Shown: positions 58,361 through 64,000 of the stretch, piece by piece
Numbering within the stretch: the first letter of the stretch is position 1
How the letters are laid out: every line of letters starts with the position of its first letter
NCBI GenBank assembly: GCA_946534715.1
Contig: CAMNCW010000041.1
Location: forward strand, 1-64,000
Source: an uncultured Bacteroidales bacterium
GTDB lineage: Bacteria; Bacteroidota; Bacteroidia; Bacteroidales; Paludibacteraceae
Direction of reading: 5' to 3'
DNA: 64,000 bases
Translations under genes and position numbers: made by a program
The notes under the pieces: model-generated
Database searches by the model: none
What the model was told of the DNA's origin: nothing
The model's input: the letters and a program-made list of their open reading frames with translations, nothing else

Positions 58361-58799
58361 TCTCCTTCAACGGAATTTTTACAAAATCCCGTTCCTGCCA
58401 CAACGGATGCGGAAGAATGAGCGAAGGGCGACCTTCGCTTTTTTGTGAAGAGTCGTTTATTTGACATCTAATCTCGTGTCCTTCATGGTCAAACGCTTGA
58501 ATGAGATCAATGTCAATTATCCGGTCGGAATAGTGTGCATTGATGGTTTTGTGGGTGCGTCCTAAAGCACGCTCAATGGCTTGTGTCGCGCGCAGTACTT
58601 CCATAGGCTCCATGGTCGTCTCCAAGCGGCAACACACATTGCAAAAACGATTCTCCGACTCAAATCCCCATGGCTCGGAATAGTAAAAAGAGGAGCAGCA
58701 AGGCACAGTGCCTATCTGCTCCTCTATGCGTTGTATAGCTTCGCGAATCGTTTCTTCGCGGTTGCCTAAGTTAGCGCCTAAAGAAAGAAAATACGTCAT
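58350..58799 (-). CDS. folK: Hydroxymethyldihydropterin pyrophosphokinase
   Basis: HPPK, the folate-pathway enzyme that pyrophosphorylates 6-hydroxymethyl-dihydropterin, 149 residues. The start is ATG 58799 (MTYFLSLGANLGNREE), which overlaps the cvpA stop as ATGA; a longer frame to 58826 lies inside cvpA and is rejected. Motifs are YYSEPWGFESENRFCN, ERALGRTHK and DRIIDIDLI. The C-terminal third differs from homologues (QINDSSQKSEGRPS before LILPHPLWQERDFV). Its DNA contains a perfect hairpin that serves as terminator for nrdG on the other strand. Confidence 0.94.
   Translation of the reverse strand: MTYFLSLGANLGNREETIREAIQRIEEQIGTVPCCSSFYYSEPWGFESENRFCNVCCRLETTMEPMEVLRATQAIERALGRTHKTINAHYSDRIIDIDLIQAFDHEGHEIRCQINDSSQKSEGRPSLILPHPLWQERDFVKIPLKEIIT
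58421..58446 (+). terminator. nrdG terminator embedded antisense in folK
   Basis: Plus strand GCGAAGG, loop GCGA, CCTTCGC, then TTTTTT. It lies 60 bases after the nrdG stop and inside the folK coding sequence (codons for KSEGRPS). Confidence 0.8.
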
Positions 58800-59281
58800 A
58801 ACTGTTTCGCTTCTCCGATCACCCAATGTGTGGCTTGCACCGCCTTCGGATAAGCCACCGAACTCTTCACTACCGGCGAATCATCTAACCAATGGAAACT
58901 CTCGTTCGTCTTGTCCATCGCGAAAACGACGATCAGGACAATAATGGCATATTTGATAAACCCGCATATGCCGCCGAACAAGCGGTTGATCCAGCCTAAG
59001 TGAATCGCTTTGAGCAACTTATTGATCAATCGCGCGAGGATCGACAGCACGATCGCTACCGCCAGGAAGAGTAGGGTATATGCCACTACGTCGCAAACGC
59101 CTTTGGGCCAAGCGAACTGCACAATCAGCCATGAGGAGAACGACGGCGCCCAAAACCGTGCACATAGTACTCCGAAGATCACCACTACAATAGCGATGAT
59201 CTCGGAGACAAAGCCGCGCATTACTCCACGGACGATACCGAAGAGAAGCGGTAATATGATCAGTACATCTAACCAGTTCAC
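58796..59281 (-). CDS. CvpA-family membrane protein
   Basis: A 161-residue CvpA-type inner-membrane protein with four helices (MNWLDVLIILPLLFGIVRGV, EIIAIVVVIFGVLCARFW, AYTLLFLAVAIVLSILARL, GFIKYAIIVLIVVFAMD). The family includes E. coli CvpA, linked to colicin V production and envelope stress; its biochemical role is unknown. It is 3 bases from the DUF5689 gene and overlaps folK by 4 bases, so it is part of a compact run. Confidence 0.9.
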   Translation of the reverse strand: MNWLDVLIILPLLFGIVRGVMRGFVSEIIAIVVVIFGVLCARFWAPSFSSWLIVQFAWPKGVCDVVAYTLLFLAVAIVLSILARLINKLLKAIHLGWINRLFGGICGFIKYAIIVLIVVFAMDKTNESFHWLDDSPVVKSSVAYPKAVQATHWVIGEAKQL

Positions 59282-59284
59282 GAA

Positions 59285-60496
59285 TTACTTATCTTTTGGG
59301 TCATACTCTTTCGGCTCCCACACTTCGAACTTATTCATGCCGATCTCTTTTTCCATGTAGATATCAGCGAAGCCGATGCCGGGAATGCCGCGCGGTGTTA
59401 TTGACCATTCGTAACCGTCCGGTGAACTCAGACTCGATGCTTTATCCTGATACCAGCCTAAGATGCCGGTCACAGTTCCTACCCAGTTTTGGCAGTCGGA
59501 AACACCTTTCTTATTGGCACCCGGCAGATAGTAGTACGCAAATTTGGCATACTCGGAGCAGGAACACATCATCGATTTCTTACCGTTGGAAATAATACGG
59601 CTCTGCGGATAGCCAATGTTCAAAGTAGTAGGTGCAAAAACGTTCGCCGATCCCGATGAATCCGGCTTTTCCGTGGTGCAGTTCTTAATCGTTCCGTTGT
59701 CATCAAACTGGCCTGTAAACCAAACGTTCTTCAGTACAATCAGTCGGCCATCGGCTTTACGAACCATGTCCATGTCCAACGAATCGGGTAAGGGTTTTTC
59801 CTTTACCTCATTAAACAGCTGCGTCAGCGTCAGCGTGTCATAAACCAGTTTGGATTGATCCGGCGTACCGATCATGCGTGTGGCTTTGCGGAATACGGCA
59901 CTCGGAATACGTCCCGGATTCCAGCCTACTTTCTCCGAGGCATTCATAGCAAAGGTATTATTGTTGTAGGAAGGCACGCATAACTGCGGCTGATTAGCAT
60001 AGCGGCCTACTGCCAAACCGTTACAACGGATCATGATCTCCTGACCGGTTTGGTACATACCTCCGGCTGAACCTAAATCTACGGAAATACGGAGATTCTG
60101 CTGTTTGCCGTTTACTATTTGCTGAATGACCAGCGACTTATAGAAGTTTCCTCCGAAATCATCGGTAGTAACGCGACCGCGGATATAGATACCCTTTCCG
60201 TTGGTAGGCAATGTATCAACGGTGAACATATAAAACTTGCCATCAGCCGTTGATCGCGTGCGATAGAGGGTGGAATCGCTCAACAGGTTTCCGGTTTCAG
60301 TCATCCATGTATCCAAAAACTCATTGAGCGTATAGATGGTATAGCCCTCCGGATTTTCGTCCGCTAACAATTGATCCAATTGGTCATTTTTCACGGTTAC
60401 ATCGGCCTCTGTCAGTGCACGGGGCTCACACGAACTCATGATAGCAACGAGAGGCAGTGCCAAAATCATTGCATATAGATTGATAAACTTTCTCAT
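59285..60496 (-). CDS. DUF5689 lipoprotein
   Basis: A 403-residue lipoprotein (signal MRKFINLYAMILALPLVAIM, lipobox MSSC). The N-terminal DUF5689 region is recognisable by IYIRGRVTTDDFGGNFYKSLVIQ and the following OB-like beta pattern (ISVDLGSAGGMYQTGQEIMIRCNG, VGRYANQPQL). The function is unknown; in Bacteroidota such genes lie next to an outer-membrane receptor gene, as here. It is probably surface exposed and may work with the TonB-type protein upstream, 5 bases away. Confidence 0.88.
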   Translation of the reverse strand: MRKFINLYAMILALPLVAIMSSCEPRALTEADVTVKNDQLDQLLADENPEGYTIYTLNEFLDTWMTETGNLLSDSTLYRTRSTADGKFYMFTVDTLPTNGKGIYIRGRVTTDDFGGNFYKSLVIQQIVNGKQQNLRISVDLGSAGGMYQTGQEIMIRCNGLAVGRYANQPQLCVPSYNNNTFAMNASEKVGWNPGRIPSAVFRKATRMIGTPDQSKLVYDTLTLTQLFNEVKEKPLPDSLDMDMVRKADGRLIVLKNVWFTGQFDDNGTIKNCTTEKPDSSGSANVFAPTTLNIGYPQSRIISNGKKSMMCSCSEYAKFAYYYLPGANKKGVSDCQNWVGTVTGILGWYQDKASSLSSPDGYEWSITPRGIPGIGFADIYMEKEIGMNKFEVWEPKEYDPKDK

Positions 60497-60501
60497 TGTC
60501 G

Positions 60502-63500
60502 TTAGAATTTGTAGGTTGCTGTTAAGAAGAAGTTAACACCCCATGCATAGTAGTACTTGGAGGGGTATTTCCATGCGTTCGCCGTGATAACCGAGTTGTG
60601 ATAGTCGCTCTCTCCCTGGCGTACCGCGCGCGGCAGACGAGCCTGCTGGTAACCGCCTGTCTTGAAATGTGTATTATTCGTCACGTTTGTTACACTCAAA
60701 TTGATGGAAAGCGACTGACGATTTGGCAGATAAATCAATTTACCCACAGACACATCCACCAGGAAGCGATTCAACGGGTTCGTGGCTGCCAAACTCTCTT
60801 GTGCCGTCATAATATTATACGGATATTTGAGTACAGGCGCACCGTTTGCATCCAATACAGCGTTCTCATATACTACGTTTCCGTTTACATCCATGCTATA
60901 ACGCAATGATTGATCATCATTCGTTTGGATCGCGTTGGCGAAACTGTCTCCAAACCACCCGTTCACTGCGTGTCCGTCTGTACGTACACCGGTATATAAG
61001 CCCTGCATACGGCGGCTCGGAGCTACTGAGAGGTAGTTCCAATCGTGGTAGTTGACTGTTACGTCAGCAAACCACATCTTGGGGTGGAAGAAACTGAGTT
61101 TCAAACTTGCGTTAGCCTGCGGACCTGTAGCCAGATGCAGACCTTTGAGCAACACCTTATCGCGTACCTCGAAGATGTATTCTTTCGTTGCTACGTCTTG
61201 CGTCATAGGCATTCCGTTTTCGGCGGAAGTGATGGAGGAAGCATCTTTAGTATAGCGATAGTCGCCTACCGAAGCCACACCGGTGAGGGTAAAGTACGTA
61301 CCGAGTTTAACGGCAATTGCGGCCTCAACGCCCATGTAGCGCTTGTCAATGCCCGACAGAGCTTGGTTTACAAAGGTGCGAGTCTCGTCATCATAGTAAC
61401 TGTTGAGCTCGGTACCGTCCCATGTTTTGGTAAAGAATCCTGTCACGCGGCCGCGAACCAACGGATAATTGAACTCGTACGTCAAGTCACCGGAGAACAC
61501 TTTTTCGTTGGCAGCATAGAACTCTTTGAGGTTTTTGGCTTTGTCGTGGATGTAAATTTCGTCCAGAACACGGTCGTGTACACGTTGCGAAATATAGGCA
61601 TTGCGTGCGTACGGAGCACGAGTCTCAGCCAACGCGTTGATCTTCAATTTGTTGCGTCCGTTAATCTTGTAGGTAGCACCGAGCTTGAAAGCTGGATCTA
61701 AGAAATAGTGAGTGTTACCATAATAAATCGGTTTAACACTGTTGTATTGCTGCGTGTTGTCACCCAGGTATTTATACATCATACCGCTAGCGTTCGCTAA
61801 TTTAGCCAAGTACCATTGACGGCCGTTATACATGCTGGTCGTACGTTGCATACTGTTGTATTCAAGCGCCAAAGCATAGTAGAAATCTACTTCGTTGAAG
61901 GTCCATTCGTTCTGGAACCAAGCCTTGGCGTTGGACATGTTTATACGATAGTCGTAGCCGAACTTGTCTCCGTTCTTAATGACTTTGCTGGGGTGAAACA
62001 AATCGTTTTGGATAACATTTTGTATGTCCTGCTGCGTATAGTCGCTGTTAGCAGCCAACTCCTTGATGTCACGGTCTGCAAAAGCATCCAGATCTATCCA
62101 TTGGTTAGCTCCCAATAAGTCATCAATGGTCTTATAATGAATACCTTGCGAGTACTTGCCCTCTACGCCGACAGTCATCTTCAGATGGTCAAATTTCGTA
62201 TTTACGTAGTTGAAGGATGCGTTGGCTTCCTGGATGTCATTGTGGCGGCGCTCCAGAATATATCGAGCCGGTGTCATGGTTCCTTTGGCGGCATCGTTCG
62301 CATTGTTGGCATAGTTGGAGGCGTAGATGTTGTTCCAATCAATCTGCGTCGTTTTGTCGTCGCGGCTCTTCCAAAGATCTACCAAGTTGTTGTACTGATC
62401 TTTATTGATAGAAGGACCTACCAAATTGCCGTCATGTCCGATGAAACCGGAGCCAAAGCTGTTTCCGTTCATGTCTGCACCGGCAAATAATCCCCAAGGA
62501 TAGTGAGCTCCTGCTGCGTCATAGAGTTGCATAAACGAACTCTCTACATTTGGGTTAACAATCTGTCCGTCCCACATGAATGAAGGCAGGTTGCGGTAAT
62601 AGTCCGGGCGGGGATCAGGAGCGTTATAGAAGTTCAGCGCAGAGCCGGAATACATTGAGTAATGATATCCGGCAGCTACTTTGATCTTTTGCTGCTCGTC
62701 GATATTGTGCTCAAAGGCGGCGATTACGGTCGGATCATAGGATTTGATAATGCGTGCGTTACGTACTTTGCCGTCCTGATATCCCCAGTTCGGGTTGTAG
62801 TAAATACTTCCGGTCAAATCGTACACTTCCTGTGTCACGGCTGCGTTCTGTCCGCGCTCTGTGGGAGCACCGAAAGTGATGAGTTTGAGCCTTGAATTTT
62901 CCCAAATACGCTCTGCGGTCAGGAAATAACCCAACGAATAGTACTTGATTCCTTCACCGATGATTCCTTTGGCATCAATGTAAGGCGAGAAACGATAAGC
63001 CACTTGTGCGGTCACGGACCATCCGTTGTCCATGATACCGGTAGAGTAGGTGGCATTGATACGGGCTTTGTAGTTGCGGTTTGTGCCGGCTACACCTACT
63101 TTCCACCCCTGCGCGTAGCGGCTTGCACCCATCAGGTAATTGGTGGACTGACCGATACCGCCGAAGCTGAAGTTAGTTGCTTCCAGCGGATTGAGCACCT
63201 CCTTGTAGCGGCTTGCGTCATTCAGACCGCCCATTGCGGAGTAGTTAAACTGACCGCGTTCCTGCGAGTTAAAGGATAAACCCTCAATGTAGTAGTTCTC
63301 TTCCTTTGACTCATAGCCGCGGTTTCGGTAACGCGCTGTTGACCATGCGAAAGAGGTGTTGGAATTGAATACGTCCGTCGATGCCGATGAAGATGATGCT
63401 TGCGCCTGAGAGCGGCCTTCATCATCGTTCATCTCCTCTTCGGTCAAATTCAGCAAGATTTCGCTTTGTACTTGCGAGGATAAGTCCTGTTGGAGTTGAA

Positions 63501-63792
63501 TCGGTGTTAACTGATTCTCTTGATTTTCCTTCAGGGCTACTAACTCCAATTCGGAAACGAAACCATCGGCTTCAATCAACACCTCTTCGTCAACTGCTTC
63601 AAGGTAAAGCAACGTAAACTCTCCAGCTGCGTTTGTCGTAGTGGAAATGTTTTGGTTTGCGAGCGTAATCTTGGCGCCAACGACCGGAGTCTGCGAGTTG
63701 GCGTCAATGATGCGACCCTTGAGTGAGGTCTGTGCTACTCCGGCTACGGAGATTATCAGCACAGACATCAGTGTAAAGAGCTTGTTTCTCAT
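60502..63792 (-). CDS. TonB-dependent receptor-like outer-membrane protein with carboxypeptidase-regulatory domain
   Basis: A 1096-residue outer-membrane protein. After signal peptide MRNKLFTLMSVLIISVAGVAQ comes a CarboxypepD_reg-like domain (about 22-110; LKGRIIDANSQTPVVGAKITL). A Ser-rich stretch (QAQASSSSAS) precedes a plug-like region (YYIEGLSFNSQERGQFNY) and a long beta-barrel ending in FFLTATYKF with the terminal Phe. It lacks the SusC signature and no susD follows; its partner appears to be the DUF5689 lipoprotein. The substrate is unknown. It starts 35 bases after asnS with no visible promoter, so it may be read through from asnS. Confidence 0.9.
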   Translation of the reverse strand: MRNKLFTLMSVLIISVAGVAQTSLKGRIIDANSQTPVVGAKITLANQNISTTTNAAGEFTLLYLEAVDEEVLIEADGFVSELELVALKENQENQLTPIQLQQDLSSQVQSEILLNLTEEEMNDDEGRSQAQASSSSASTDVFNSNTSFAWSTARYRNRGYESKEENYYIEGLSFNSQERGQFNYSAMGGLNDASRYKEVLNPLEATNFSFGGIGQSTNYLMGASRYAQGWKVGVAGTNRNYKARINATYSTGIMDNGWSVTAQVAYRFSPYIDAKGIIGEGIKYYSLGYFLTAERIWENSRLKLITFGAPTERGQNAAVTQEVYDLTGSIYYNPNWGYQDGKVRNARIIKSYDPTVIAAFEHNIDEQQKIKVAAGYHYSMYSGSALNFYNAPDPRPDYYRNLPSFMWDGQIVNPNVESSFMQLYDAAGAHYPWGLFAGADMNGNSFGSGFIGHDGNLVGPSINKDQYNNLVDLWKSRDDKTTQIDWNNIYASNYANNANDAAKGTMTPARYILERRHNDIQEANASFNYVNTKFDHLKMTVGVEGKYSQGIHYKTIDDLLGANQWIDLDAFADRDIKELAANSDYTQQDIQNVIQNDLFHPSKVIKNGDKFGYDYRINMSNAKAWFQNEWTFNEVDFYYALALEYNSMQRTTSMYNGRQWYLAKLANASGMMYKYLGDNTQQYNSVKPIYYGNTHYFLDPAFKLGATYKINGRNKLKINALAETRAPYARNAYISQRVHDRVLDEIYIHDKAKNLKEFYAANEKVFSGDLTYEFNYPLVRGRVTGFFTKTWDGTELNSYYDDETRTFVNQALSGIDKRYMGVEAAIAVKLGTYFTLTGVASVGDYRYTKDASSITSAENGMPMTQDVATKEYIFEVRDKVLLKGLHLATGPQANASLKLSFFHPKMWFADVTVNYHDWNYLSVAPSRRMQGLYTGVRTDGHAVNGWFGDSFANAIQTNDDQSLRYSMDVNGNVVYENAVLDANGAPVLKYPYNIMTAQESLAATNPLNRFLVDVSVGKLIYLPNRQSLSINLSVTNVTNNTHFKTGGYQQARLPRAVRQGESDYHNSVITANAWKYPSKYYYAWGVNFFLTATYKF

Positions 63793-63827
63793 AACGATTG
63801 TTTGTTAGTGTTTTTTATGCTATTTGT

Positions 63828-64000
63828 TTAAAATTCTGCTGTTTTAGGTGTACGCGGGAACGGAATGACGTCGCGGATGTTCTGCATGCCCGTAACGAAG
63901 AGCATCAAGCGCTCGAAGCCTAAACCGAAACCTGCGTGAGGCGCTGAGCCGAAACGGCGGGTGTCCAAGTACCACCACATATCTTTCATCGGAATATTGC
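63828..64000 (-). CDS. asnS: Asparaginyl-tRNA synthetase, C-terminal end only
   Basis: The reverse strand from the window edge reads [49 protein letters not shown] and ends KTAEF with TAA 63828-63830. This is the class II motif 3 region and C-terminus of AsnS. About 57 codons are visible; the rest lies beyond the right edge. Confidence 0.95.
   Translation of the reverse strand, partial: NIPMKDMWWYLDTRRFGSAPHAGFGLGFERLMLFVTGMQNIRDVIPFPRTPKTAEF

Noticed and set aside
1..64000. Insertion sequences, prophage, integrase, rRNA or tRNA genes
   Set aside because: No transposase, integrase or phage proteins are encoded and no tRNA- or rRNA-like sequence was recognised by reading.

Overview
The window is a chromosomal segment of a member of the Bacteroidales (phylum Bacteroidota). 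The case rests on three things. At least fifteen promoters fit the Bacteroidota type (TTTG, 19-20 nt spacer, TAnnTTTG). The gene content includes a GH97 glycosidase, a BspA-like leucine-rich protein, a C10 protease, DUF5689 and DUF1599 proteins, an LptD of Bacteroidota type and an EF-G2 paralogue. Several exported proteins end in a GQ-x-x-K tail resembling type IX secretion (T9SS) cargo. There is no rRNA, tRNA, CRISPR array, insertion sequence or prophage. Genes are dense and mostly housekeeping; no gene-free stretch exceeds about 235 bases.

Layout. 1-5 kb (minus): lptD, slyD, and der cut by the left edge. 5.2-12.8 kb (plus): GH97 alpha-glucosidase, EF-G2-like GTPase paralogue, outer-membrane protein, GT2 glycosyltransferase, an unrecognised 409-residue protein. 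12.8-14.1 kb (minus): PagL-like lipid A deacylase, divergent from murC-ftsQ-ftsA-ftsZ plus a Wzz-like membrane protein (14.2-20 kb). 20-25 kb (minus): lepA, NhaD-type antiporter, YqeY, DedA, and a separate membrane protein. 25.1-28.1 kb (plus): two-gene 2-oxoacid:ferredoxin oxidoreductase. 28.1-38.5 kb (minus): one long co-directional run waaA, hisS, DUF1599, DoxX/BT_3928-like, C10 protease, tpiA, gamma-carbonic anhydrase-like, a 36-codon membrane peptide, pyrH, frr, rsgA. 38.6-40.3 kb (plus): tsaD and an exosortase-family protein. 40.2-45.9 kb (minus): uvrA, cation antiporter, LRR surface protein. 46.2-52.2 kb (plus): AddAB-like helicase-nuclease. 52.2-54.9 kb (minus): GH53 galactanase and mtaB. 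55-58.4 kb (plus): lipoprotein and nrdDG. 58.3-64 kb (minus): asnS (partial), TonB-type outer-membrane protein, DUF5689 lipoprotein, cvpA, folK.

The most unusual signal is a set of short-period repeats placed exactly at gene junctions. In about a dozen co-directional gene pairs the space from the stop codon of one gene to the start codon of the next is made almost wholly of 7-8 nt units. The units differ between junctions (ATAATTG/AAAATTG, GTTAAACT, ATTTACG, ACAATTT, TTAAAAA). In several cases the repeat itself supplies the upstream stop codon, the last residues of the upstream protein, or a spurious in-frame TTG next to the downstream start. The same families, plus a GC-rich palindromic element and a GTACAATGTACAAAG element, also appear in frame inside conserved genes (murC, rsgA, korA, korB, uvrA, the exosortase). 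This suggests mobile or expanding small repeats that tolerate, or are selected for, junction and surface-loop positions. Other points of interest are the degenerate G domain of the EF-G paralogue, an extended promoter motif TTTGCATATATCAAAA, near-identical bidirectional promoters at separate loci, and an intrinsic terminator embedded antisense in folK.
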